DNA from: Adhaeribacter swui
GTDB lineage: Bacteria; Bacteroidota; Bacteroidia; Cytophagales; Hymenobacteraceae
Length of the DNA: 64,000 nt
Assembly: GCF_014217805.1 (NCBI RefSeq)
Contig: NZ_CP055156.1
Span: 620,001-684,000 of the forward strand
Reading direction: 5' to 3'
Position numbers and translations under genes: made by a program. The notes beneath the pieces are model-generated. The model ran no database searches and was not told the origin of the DNA. It saw only the letters and a program-made list of their open reading frames with translations. Of this stretch, positions 46,537 through 55,600 are shown one piece after another; within the stretch, counting starts at the first letter, position 1, and each line of letters opens with the position of its first letter.

Positions 46537-47577
46537 TTAGAGTAAAATAATTTTATTTTCGGCGCAGGTTTGTAGCACTTGGTCGGGCCAGATACTGGAC
46601 TGTACCTCACCGATGTGGGCTTTGCGCAAGAAAAACATGCACAACCTGGATTGGCCGATGCCGCCGCCAATAGTTTGGGGCAACTCACCGTTAAGCAGCA
46701 TTTGGTGCCACATTAAATTAGCCCGGTCTTCGCAACCCGCAATGGTTAATTGATTTTGCAGAGCCGTGGGGTTTACCCGAATCCCCATGGAAGACAGCTC
46801 GAAAGAACGTTGCAATACGCTGTTCCAAACCACAATATCACCGTTTAAACCTTTGTAGTTACTTTCGGTGGGGGTGGTCCAATCGTCGTAATCCGGGGCG
46901 CGGCCATCGTGTTTTTCGCCGTTTGCCAGAGCGCCGCCAATGCCAATAATAAAAATAGCGCCGAATTCTTTAGCAGCCCGGTCTTCCCGCTCTTTCGAAC
47001 TTAAATCCGGATATTGGTCTTGTAAATCCTGAGCCTGGATAAAGGTGATTTTGTCGGGTAGTTGGGGGATTAGCTCCGGATATTCTTCAAAGAGCAGGTA
47101 TTCGGTTCTTTTCATCACCGAATAAATTTTATGCACCATCCGTTTTAAAAAGTCCAGATTTCGTTCTTCCGGGGCAATTACCCGTTCCCAATCCCACTGG
47201 TCTACGTACAACGAATGAATATTATCTAAATCCTCGTCCGGACGAATGGCGTTCATGTCGGTGTACAAACCAAAGCCTTCCGGAATTTGCAGTTTTTTTA
47301 AATTCCAGCGTTTCCACTTAGCCAAAGAATGCACAATTTCGGCTTGGGTTTCCTGCATGCATTTAATCGGAAAACTCACCGGCCTTTCCACACCATTTAA
47401 ATCATCGTTAATGCCGGTACCTTTTATGACGAAAAGCGGCGCAGTAACCCGCCGTAAGCGCAACTCCGCAGAAAGCTGGTTTTCAAATACATCTTTGGTA
47501 AACTTAATGGCTTTTTCGGTCCGGTTAGGATCCAGAATAGACTTATACTGGGCCGGAATAAACAAGAAATTACTCAT
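46537..47577 (-). CDS. asnA: Aspartate--ammonia ligase
   Basis: 346 residues, full length for AsnA. Family stretches: LSAELRLRRVTAPLF, GINDDLNGVERPVSF, WNLKKLQIPEGFGLYTDMNAIRPDEDLDNIHSLYVDQWDWE, DYDDWTTPTESNYKGLNGDIVVWN and QTIGGGIGQSRLCM. It makes asparagine from aspartate, ammonia and ATP; related to class II aminoacyl-tRNA synthetases. Start is the first ATG. Confidence 0.97.
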   Translation of the reverse strand: MSNFLFIPAQYKSILDPNRTEKAIKFTKDVFENQLSAELRLRRVTAPLFVIKGTGINDDLNGVERPVSFPIKCMQETQAEIVHSLAKWKRWNLKKLQIPEGFGLYTDMNAIRPDEDLDNIHSLYVDQWDWERVIAPEERNLDFLKRMVHKIYSVMKRTEYLLFEEYPELIPQLPDKITFIQAQDLQDQYPDLSSKEREDRAAKEFGAIFIIGIGGALANGEKHDGRAPDYDDWTTPTESNYKGLNGDIVVWNSVLQRSFELSSMGIRVNPTALQNQLTIAGCEDRANLMWHQMLLNGELPQTIGGGIGQSRLCMFFLRKAHIGEVQSSIWPDQVLQTCAENKIILL

Positions 47578-47934
47578 AGGCAGAATTATCTAGAGCCTAA
47601 AAATAGAAAATATTGGCATAAGATTATACCCAGCGGTTTCTTTTCTGCTCTTGTTTATTTTGCGGCTAACTTTAAAATAAAATAATTAGCGGGGTTTTGT
47701 CAGTTTAAGATAAAAATTGCTTCAGAATAGTTGGCAATTGGAGAATGTTCGTTTATCAATCCATAAAATGCTAAAATTTTAAAAATTAAACCTAAATTAT
47801 TTTTCAAGCTAATTTTTTACTGATAAGCGCAAAAAATGTGAGCCACCCAGACAAGTAGATTGAGCTGTAAAAGAAAGCAACCGCAGCCCATAATAGCGGA
47901 TCTTTGCATTGTTACATTTTTAAATAAAACAGCA
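47578..47934. other. 357-bp divergent region, asnA / aldo-keto reductase
   Basis: AT-rich, with an AT-rich palindromic stretch near 47772-47790. An upstream 25-codon extension of the reductase frame is not used because it lacks homology. Promoters were not clearly identified. Confidence 0.4.
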
Positions 47935-48909
47935 ATGACAACAACAATTAAAAAAATAACTTTAGGCAACAACGGCCCACTGGTATCTAAACTCGGATTA
48001 GGTTGCATGCGCATGTCTACTACCTGGGGCAGCCCGGTAAACGATGAAAGTGAAAGTATTGCTACCATCCAGGCGGCGCTGGATAATGGAATTAATTTTT
48101 TGAATACCGGGGATTTTTACGGCAGCGGCCACAACGAACTATTAGTGGGTAAGGCCATTAAAGGCCGCCGGGACGATGCTTTTATTAGCGTAAAGTTTGG
48201 CGCCATCTTTTACCACAATCAATTGATTGGTTTAGATCTTCGGCCTATTGCCATAAAAAACTTTATTAATTATTCTTTGGTACGTTTAGGGATTGATACC
48301 ATTGATCTTTACCAACCCTGCCGTTTGGATAATAGCGTACCTGTGGAAGATGTAATCGGCACCGTAGCCGACCTGATCCAGGAAGGAAAAGTACGTTTCC
48401 TGGGCGTATCGGAAATTACGGCCGACCAACTACGCCAGGCCCACCGCGTACACCCGGTTACCGCATTAGAAATAGGTTACTCCCTAGCCGAACGCCAAAT
48501 AGAGCAAGACTTATTGCCTACAGCTAAAGAGCTGGGTATTGGAGTAGTAGCCTTTGCCAATACCTCCGAAGGTTTACTTACCGGCGAACTAAAAGTCCCG
48601 CTTGCCGCCCACGATTACCGGAACCATTTCTCGCGTTTTCAGGGATATAACTTAATAAAGAACCTGGAAAAAGTAGAAATTTTTAAAAAATTGGCTCAGG
48701 AAAAAGGCATCACCCCTACCCAACTGGCCATTGCCTGGGTAAATGCCCAGGGCGAGCATATAATGCCGCTGGTAAGCATGAGCCGCCGTTCCCGGTTACC
48801 AGAAAACATAGAGGCTATGGAAATTGTACTTACTCCCCAGGACTTAACGTTACTGAACACGCATTTTGCCCCCGGAGCCATACTGGGCAGTACCTACCTG
48901 CAACGCTAA
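47935..48909 (+). CDS. Aldo/keto reductase-family protein
   Basis: 324 residues from the ATG at 47935. It shows the AKR barrel: LGLGCMRMS, NFLNTGDFYGSGHNE (Asp and Tyr of the tetrad), ISVKFG (Lys) and GVSEITADQLRQAH. The usual His in the YYQHR-like strand appears as Cys in DLYQPCRLDNSVPVED. Likely an NADPH-dependent reductase; the missing His may alter activity. The AraC gene follows by 42 bases. Confidence 0.85.
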   Translation: MTTTIKKITLGNNGPLVSKLGLGCMRMSTTWGSPVNDESESIATIQAALDNGINFLNTGDFYGSGHNELLVGKAIKGRRDDAFISVKFGAIFYHNQLIGLDLRPIAIKNFINYSLVRLGIDTIDLYQPCRLDNSVPVEDVIGTVADLIQEGKVRFLGVSEITADQLRQAHRVHPVTALEIGYSLAERQIEQDLLPTAKELGIGVVAFANTSEGLLTGELKVPLAAHDYRNHFSRFQGYNLIKNLEKVEIFKKLAQEKGITPTQLAIAWVNAQGEHIMPLVSMSRRSRLPENIEAMEIVLTPQDLTLLNTHFAPGAILGSTYLQR

Positions 48910-48951
48910 TTCCTTTGCTGGTGAGCGTAATACGTTTTATAACTTTATAAC

Positions 48952-49776
48952 ATGACAAATCCAACCGAAATAATTCCGGGCGTTTTATTTTACTCATTTC
49001 TATCGGGGATGCGAAAAGAAAAAGTAGGATTTTTTGAGCATAGCACCTTGGTATTGCAGGTAGCCGGACAGCTTACCCTGGAAACTACCAGCCAAAGAAT
49101 TACCATGCAAAAAGGCGAGATGTTGCTGATACGAAAAAACCAATTGGCAGAATTGATAAAAACGCCGCTGGCTCAGGAGAATTACCAAACCATTGTTATC
49201 AGCCTGAAAGAAGACATGCTCCGGAAGATTGCGTTGGAAGAACAAATAGAAACCGTACAGAAATACACGGGGCAACCCAATGTGCTTATTCCCCAAAACG
49301 ATTTTCTGTACGGTTTCTTTCAATCCATTATCCCTTATGTTCGTCACCCCGCCGAAAAGATAACCACTACCTTGGGCTTATTAAAAGTAAAAGAAGCGGT
49401 ACAATTATTACTACACGCTATGCCGGGGCTCACTGAATTCCTGTTCGACTTTTCGGAACCGCATAAAATAGACCTGGAAAAGTTTATGCTGCGCAATTAT
49501 CATTTTAATGTTCCGGTCGAAAAGTTTGCCCAACTTACTGGCAGAAGCCTGGCCGGATTCAAGCGCGATTTTCAAAAATCATTTGGTATGGCGCCCCGGC
49601 ACTGGCTACAGGAAAAAAGGTTGGCCGAAGCGCGGCATTTAATTGAGCATAAAAATAAAAAACCATCCCACATCTACCTCGACCTGGGCTTTGAAAGCCT
49701 TTCGCATTTTTCGCACGCTTTTAAAAGAAAGTTCGGCAAAGCGCCCACCGAAAGAGTAGTAACAAGTCAGTCTTGA
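48952..49776 (+). CDS. AraC-family transcriptional regulator
   Basis: 274 residues. A cupin-like N-terminal part (ITMQKGEMLLIRKNQLAELI) is followed by a C-terminal double HTH: FAQLTGRSLAGFKRDFQKSFGMAPRHWLQEKRLAEARHLI and the second helix set with YLDLGFESLSHFSHAFKRKFGKAP. It is likely the regulator of the reductase encoded just upstream, given the close spacing. Confidence 0.92.
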   Translation: MTNPTEIIPGVLFYSFLSGMRKEKVGFFEHSTLVLQVAGQLTLETTSQRITMQKGEMLLIRKNQLAELIKTPLAQENYQTIVISLKEDMLRKIALEEQIETVQKYTGQPNVLIPQNDFLYGFFQSIIPYVRHPAEKITTTLGLLKVKEAVQLLLHAMPGLTEFLFDFSEPHKIDLEKFMLRNYHFNVPVEKFAQLTGRSLAGFKRDFQKSFGMAPRHWLQEKRLAEARHLIEHKNKKPSHIYLDLGFESLSHFSHAFKRKFGKAPTERVVTSQS

Positions 49777-49969
49777 TTCATTTACGTAAATCTATAGCAA
49801 CCAAGTGTTAGGGTCTACAGTTAACCTCCTGGTTATTTAAATATAAGATAAACAGTTAACTCAGCTCAGCAATTATAGCTATACTTTTTTTCTGAGTTGC
49901 ATCCAGTACGGGAATGATAGCATCAGATTCTTCTTATCATTCGATCATATGTATATCGGCAAAAAAAAC

Positions 49970-50428
49970 TTACCTGGTTAAAGCTAATTTTTGCCGTTCT
50001 GTTTGCACCCATGCTACAATTTGCGCTATCTGTTGCTGATCTAATTTTACATCATTATGAAGCCAAAGGTACGAAGGCAAAGGCATGTGGCCTTCCTGCA
50101 CTTCTTCGGCAATTTCTTCTAGTTTATGATCCATTTTCTTTAAATCATACTTGGAGAAATCAGAAAAATTAAGTTCTGCTTTTCCTTCTTCTATATGATG
50201 ATTGAGCCATAGCCCTATCGGATTGACTTTAGAATACCAAGGATAATTGGTATGATTAGAATGACAGTCGTAACAAGAAGCTTGTAACGTATTTTTAATA
50301 TTTAACGGAACCGCTACATAATGGCTAATATCCTGGCTGGTAAAAGCTTGGCCTTTGTTTTCTGCCGGTCGAATAAATTGAATAGCTACAATAATAAAAA
50401 GCAGTAAGTATAATAGTTTCTTCTTCAT
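49970..50428 (-). CDS. Heme-binding domain protein with one CxxCH
   Basis: 152 residues. An N-terminal hydrophobic segment (LLYLLLFIIVAIQFI) is followed by the heme c motif CYDCH (Cys52, Cys55, His56) in SCYDCHSNHTNYPWYSKVNPIGLWLNHHIEEGK, the typical opening of the Bacteroidota heme-binding domain. Ends with DQQQIAQIVAWVQTERQKL. It should be exported and bind heme covalently. It is 98 bases downstream of the CDF gene; membership of the metal operon is uncertain. Confidence 0.88.
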   Translation of the reverse strand: MKKKLLYLLLFIIVAIQFIRPAENKGQAFTSQDISHYVAVPLNIKNTLQASCYDCHSNHTNYPWYSKVNPIGLWLNHHIEEGKAELNFSDFSKYDLKKMDHKLEEIAEEVQEGHMPLPSYLWLHNDVKLDQQQIAQIVAWVQTERQKLALTR

Positions 50429-50526
50429 GGTAAATTAATCTGGAGTTTTTTCAGCTAAATGGGTTTACGTACAGTTACAATGGAGTAAAAGCAATAATGT
50501 TATGATAATACCCGGTAAATAAGCTT

Positions 50527-51414
50527 TTAAATTGGTTCAATATGAACAATAACGTCCTGAATGGCCGGAAAGTGATTTAATAACCTGTTTTTCACCGCAT
50601 GTGCTATCTGGTGACCTTCTGCCACCGTTATTTTACCATCCACCAGAACATGAATATCTACGTAAAAATCAAAACCCATTTTACGGACGAAGGACTTATC
50701 TAAACCTAGCACTTTTTCCGTTTTTAAGGCTTCCTCCCGGACTTCTTCTATAAAATTAATGGATGGGGCTTCATCCATTAATTCCCGAATAGCAGTTTTC
50801 CCAATACTAAAAGCATTATAATAAATTATACCAGAAGCAAGCAAGGCCGCATAGTCATCCGCATATTCATATCCCTTGCCCCCCAATAAAGCAATAGATA
50901 TCCCGATAAAAGCAGCAGCCGAAGTAATAGCATCACTTCGATGATGAAAAGCATCTGCTTGCATGGCATTACTTTCAACCGCTTTGCCTTTTTTCTGAAT
51001 ATAGCGGGCAATTAATTCCTTCGAGATAACTACCGCAATAAGTACCACTAACGTAAATGGCTCGGGTACGTCGTGGGGCGTGCGTAAATTTTTAAAGCTT
51101 TCTACTACTATTATGGTAGCCGCCCCTACCAACCCCAATACCACCACTAAAGAAGTAATCGGCTCAGCTTTCCCGTGCCCATAAGGATGGTTTTTATCAG
51201 CTGGCCTGGATGCCACCCGAAAACCGACCAGCAGCATAGAAGAAGTAAAAATATCGGTTAACGACTCAATAGCATCGGCTACTAAGGCGTAAGAATTGCC
51301 CAGAACACCAGCTACTCCTTTTACCAGAACCAGTAAAAAACTGGTACCTATCCCGATTAAAGTTGTTCTCCGAGCAGTTTTTCCGATCAAAATTTTATGA
51401 TCTTCCCGATTCAT
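50527..51414 (-). CDS. Cation diffusion facilitator (CDF) metal transporter
   Basis: 295 residues with about six membrane segments. Typical motifs: ALVADAIESLTDIFTSSMLL (metal site Asp), HPYGHGKAEPI and NAMQADAFHHRSDAITS, then a C-terminal cytoplasmic domain ending ENIKPV-like VIVHIEPI. It exports divalent metals such as Zn2+ or Co2+ in exchange for protons. It is 75 bases downstream of the RND adaptor gene. Confidence 0.93.
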   Translation of the reverse strand: MNREDHKILIGKTARRTTLIGIGTSFLLVLVKGVAGVLGNSYALVADAIESLTDIFTSSMLLVGFRVASRPADKNHPYGHGKAEPITSLVVVLGLVGAATIIVVESFKNLRTPHDVPEPFTLVVLIAVVISKELIARYIQKKGKAVESNAMQADAFHHRSDAITSAAAFIGISIALLGGKGYEYADDYAALLASGIIYYNAFSIGKTAIRELMDEAPSINFIEEVREEALKTEKVLGLDKSFVRKMGFDFYVDIHVLVDGKITVAEGHQIAHAVKNRLLNHFPAIQDVIVHIEPI

Positions 51415-51489
51415 CTGTATAATATAATTAATAAAGCAGAAGTAAAAAAATCAGGTTAAATCAATTTGTTTAACCGGGCTTTCCTAACG

Positions 51490-52647
51490 TTATTCCTCGT
51501 CTTTGGCAAGTATAGCCAATAAGTTGTGGGCGCCTTTAATCGCTATCTTATCAGAATTTTTTAAAATTTCCGGTAAGTTCACCTCGATTTTATCCTGGTT
51601 TTTAATGCCGGTTTCCACTGGTATTTTTTTAAACTGATTAGCTTGCTCTTCCACAAAAATGTACTTCTTGCCTTCCAGTTGCACCACGGCAGTTTCGGGT
51701 AAAATTGTTGTTTCTTTCTGGCCGGTTTGGATGGAGGCAGTTACAAACATGCCCGGCAATAGCTTAGGGTCTTTCTGAAGCAAATGCCCGTGTACCGGAA
51801 TAATGTTATCCCCTTGGACACTTTGCCCCACCAACGAAATTTCCGCTAAGCGGTCTTTTTGCTCGTTCGGCAAACGAAAGCTAAATTTTTGACCCGGTTT
51901 TAATTTGCTGATATCTTTTTCGAAGGCGTTTAATTCAATGTGCAGTTCATCGGTATTTACCAGCTCAAATAAAATATCATTGGCGCTAATCATTTTGCCC
52001 ACGTTAGCATTTACGTTTTTTACAAAACCGTTAATCGGCGATTGCAGACTAATGGTCCGGCTAATTTTTCCCGGGGTTAGTCCCTCGGGGTTCACGTTAA
52101 TCATGAGCAATTTTTGCCTTAAAGCCGCCTGGTTATTTTTTAATAATTGCAATTCGGCCCGTACCTGCTGCACGTTTTTAGCCGCACTTATTTTCTCTGC
52201 TACCAGCTCTTGTTGTCGGGCATATTCTTGCTGCGCCAGTTCTATTTTAGTTTTGGTATCCAGGTAATCTTGTTGAATTTGCACGTAATCCGGATGTTCC
52301 AGAATGGCCAGTACCTGGCCTTTGTGCACCTGAGCCCCCGGAATCATGGATGTTTGCCGGAGAAAGCCCCCGTAAGGCACCGAAATACTAATTAAACCAG
52401 AAGGCGGCACATCTACTTCCCCGGATAATTGCAAAGTAGTACCCAAGGTTTGCTCCGAGGCGCTACCTAACACAATGCCGATATTTTTAACCTGCTCCGG
52501 GGTTAATTTTATTTGATCCGGATTAGGTGCGGCCGCTTGCTGGGCAGTGGCTTTCCCTTGATTTTTGGGTTCTTCGGTGTTCTCTGATTTAGAACAACTG
52601 TTTAAAATTAAAAAACTAAGAAGAAGCAAGATGCTATATTTATTCAT
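51490..52647 (-). CDS. RND efflux periplasmic adaptor (CzcB/CusB type)
   Basis: 385 residues. The lipoprotein signal ends at LNSCSK (lipobox Cys about residue 18). A barrel-sandwich/lipoyl part and helical hairpin (about 60-230; IEHPDYVQIQQDYLDTKTKIELAQQEYARQQELVAEKISA), then beta-barrel and membrane-proximal domains follow. It links the inner-membrane RND pump to the outer-membrane channel. Only 2 bases separate it from the CzcA-TolC gene. Confidence 0.92.
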   Translation of the reverse strand: MNKYSILLLLSFLILNSCSKSENTEEPKNQGKATAQQAAAPNPDQIKLTPEQVKNIGIVLGSASEQTLGTTLQLSGEVDVPPSGLISISVPYGGFLRQTSMIPGAQVHKGQVLAILEHPDYVQIQQDYLDTKTKIELAQQEYARQQELVAEKISAAKNVQQVRAELQLLKNNQAALRQKLLMINVNPEGLTPGKISRTISLQSPINGFVKNVNANVGKMISANDILFELVNTDELHIELNAFEKDISKLKPGQKFSFRLPNEQKDRLAEISLVGQSVQGDNIIPVHGHLLQKDPKLLPGMFVTASIQTGQKETTILPETAVVQLEGKKYIFVEEQANQFKKIPVETGIKNQDKIEVNLPEILKNSDKIAIKGAHNLLAILAKDEE

Positions 52648-52649
52648 GA

Positions 52650-55600
52650 CTATTTTCCTTGTAAATACTGAAGCTGATACATGTTTAATTGATATTCCAG
52701 AAGCAATTGCAGGTAGTTTTGCTGAATGCGTAACAACTGATCCGCTGCCTGTAAATAATTGAGATAACCAGCTTCCCCGCTCCGGTAAGCTTTATCGGCC
52801 TGTTTTAAAGTAAGACCGGCGTTTACCAAAACTTTCTGTTGATAAAACTCTAAGCTGTTGTTAAGGCGCTGCTGGTTCTCCTGGGCAGATTTGAGTTCGT
52901 TAGTGAGTAAAATTTGCTGATTAGAAAGGTCGGCCTGAGCCATTTGTTTATTTAACCCGGCAGCTTTAATCCGGCTGGCTTGGGCGCCAAAGTAAAGCGG
53001 TAGCGCAATGCCGACTTCAAAACCTTGAAAACGATTCTGGCGGTTAAAACTTTGCTCCTGGCCGTTTACCTCATATTTTCCCGCCAGCGATTGGTTAAAG
53101 TAGCCCAACGAGAAATCAGGGGTAAGTTTCCCTTTTTCGAGCTGTTGTTCCCGCTCAGCCACGGCAATTTGTTGCTGATAAACCGATAAAAGCACGTGTT
53201 CTGTACCTTCCGGTATCTGCTCCCCCGTAGACTCCAGCTTTTTTAATTTTTCCGGAATAAACATGATTGGCTCCGGAGATTGCACCAGGGCGTTGATCTT
53301 ATTCAGCGCCATTTTGATGGCCACTTCGTTTTGCTTTAACCGATCCGAGATTTCCAGCCTTTGCGTTTCGGCGGTTGTTTTTTCTAATAAACCACTTTCG
53401 CCGGTCCGGAACTTCACCTCCGCGGCTCTTTCTAAAACTTTAAAAATACTGTCTTGCCGTTGCAGCAATTCGTTTAGCTCATGTAAGTAAGCTAATTCAG
53501 CGTAAGCCTGTTTTACCTGAAAATCCAGTTCATGCTGGCGGGTAAGTAATTGTTTCTGGCTTAAAACCTTTTGTTCTTCGAGCAGTTTACGGTTGTTTTT
53601 ATAAATAATAGGCGAGGCAAAACTTTGCGTAAGACCTATCCGGTTATCCAATAAAGGACTGTTCAATTTTCCTTCGGAGTAGTTAATATTGGTCTTGGAT
53701 AAGTCCAGCGCCGATTTTTTTAAACTAGAAGCCATCTCTACTCCGAGCTGGTACTTCTTTATTTCCTGGTTATTTTCCCGGGCTAATTGCCGGATTTCGT
53801 TTAGGCTTTTTAGTTGCGGTGATTGAGCCGAGGCAGCTAAAGGCCCGAGGAGCAACAGCATGCTGGCTATTTTTTTTAGATGCTTGTTCCGCTTAAATCC
53901 TTTTTCGGAGAAATAATAAATTACGGGTAATACCACCAGCGTCAGTAAAGTAGCCGATACCAGACCGCCTATAACTACTGTAGCCAGAGGTTTTTGGACC
54001 TCTGCGCCTGCCGAAGAAGAAAGAGCCATTGGCAGAAAACCTAAAGAGGCCACAGTGGCCGTCATCACAATAGGACGTAAACGGGCAGCCGTACCTTTTT
54101 TAATAATTTCTTCCAGATTGCTCATTCCGGCGGCCTTTAACTGATTAAAATAGCCAATCATTACAATGCCATTAAGAACGGCAACCCCGAATAAAGCAAT
54201 AAAACCCACCCCGGCCGAAATACTAAACGGCATTCCACGGATTAGCAAGGCAAACACCCCACCAATGGCCGAAAGCGGTATGGCCGTAAAAATTAAAACG
54301 GATTGTTTAACGGATTTAAAAGCAAAGAACAGTAAAAGAAATATGAGCAGTAAGGCTAAAGGCACGGCCACCGAAAGCCGGTTTTTAGCTTCGATCAGAT
54401 TTTGAAATTGGCCTCCAAAGGTTAAGGAATAGCCCACCGGTAACTGCAGCTTTTCTTCGGCTTTGCTCTGAATTTCGTTCACAATGCTTTGTACATCGCG
54501 GTTACGCACGTTAAAACCAACTGTAATGCGGCGTTTGGCGCCATCGCGTTGGATTTGATTAGGGCCTTCTTTCATGTGCACCGTAGCCAATTGCTCCAAA
54601 GGGATTTGAAAGCCTGCCGAATTGCTCACGAATAGGTTTTTAACATCCGCTATATCCTTCCGGTTTTGTTGGTTTAACCGTACCACCAAGTCAAAGCGTT
54701 TTTCGCCTTCGTACACCTGCCCGGCGGATTCGCCGGCAAAGGCAGCCGTGATGGTGCGGTTTACCTCTTTAATGCTCAAGCCGTAATGAGCTAAGTTTTC
54801 CCGGTTATACTCCACCATAATCTGCGGTAAGCCGGTCATTTTTTCGATGTATAAATCCTGGGCGCCAGCTACGGGCTGAATGAGTTTGCCCAACTTTTCG
54901 GCGTAAATGGCCAAGGTATCTAAATCTTCCCCGTAAATTTTTACCACCACATCTTGCCTGGCGCCGGTCATGAGTTCATTAAACCGCATCTGAATGGGCT
55001 GCTGTACGCCAAAGGAAGCTTGCGGTAAATTCTGTTGAAGCGTGCTGGATATTTTATTAGCTAGTTCTTCCCGGGAACGAGCGCTCGTCCATTCTTTTTG
55101 ATCTTTCAGCACCACAATCATGTCCCCTAATTCTACGGGGTTTGGTTCGGTGGGCACTTCCGCGGAGCCAATCTTGGTTACTACTTTTTTTACTTCTGGG
55201 AATTCTTTTTTTAATAAACCTGAGGCTTTTTTAACTACGCTGATGGTTTCGTTTAAAGAACTGCCGGTGAGTACCCGGGTTTCAATGGCAAAATCACCTT
55301 CATCCAGGGACGGAATAAACTCGCCGCCCATCCGGGAAAACAAAAACAAGGCAATCCCAAATAAACCAATGGCTACCGTTATTACCAATCCTTTCATGCG
55401 GAGTGCGAAATGCAGCAAAGGCTGATAGGCCCGGTTAATAGCCTGCATGATACGGTCCGAGATATTGGTTTTATGCTCGGTATTGCGGCTTAAAAATAAA
55501 GAAGCTATCATGGGCACGTAAGTGAGCGAAAGCAGAAAAGCGCCCAGAATGGCAAAAGCTACCGTTTGGGCCATAGGCTTAAACATTTTACCTTCAATCC

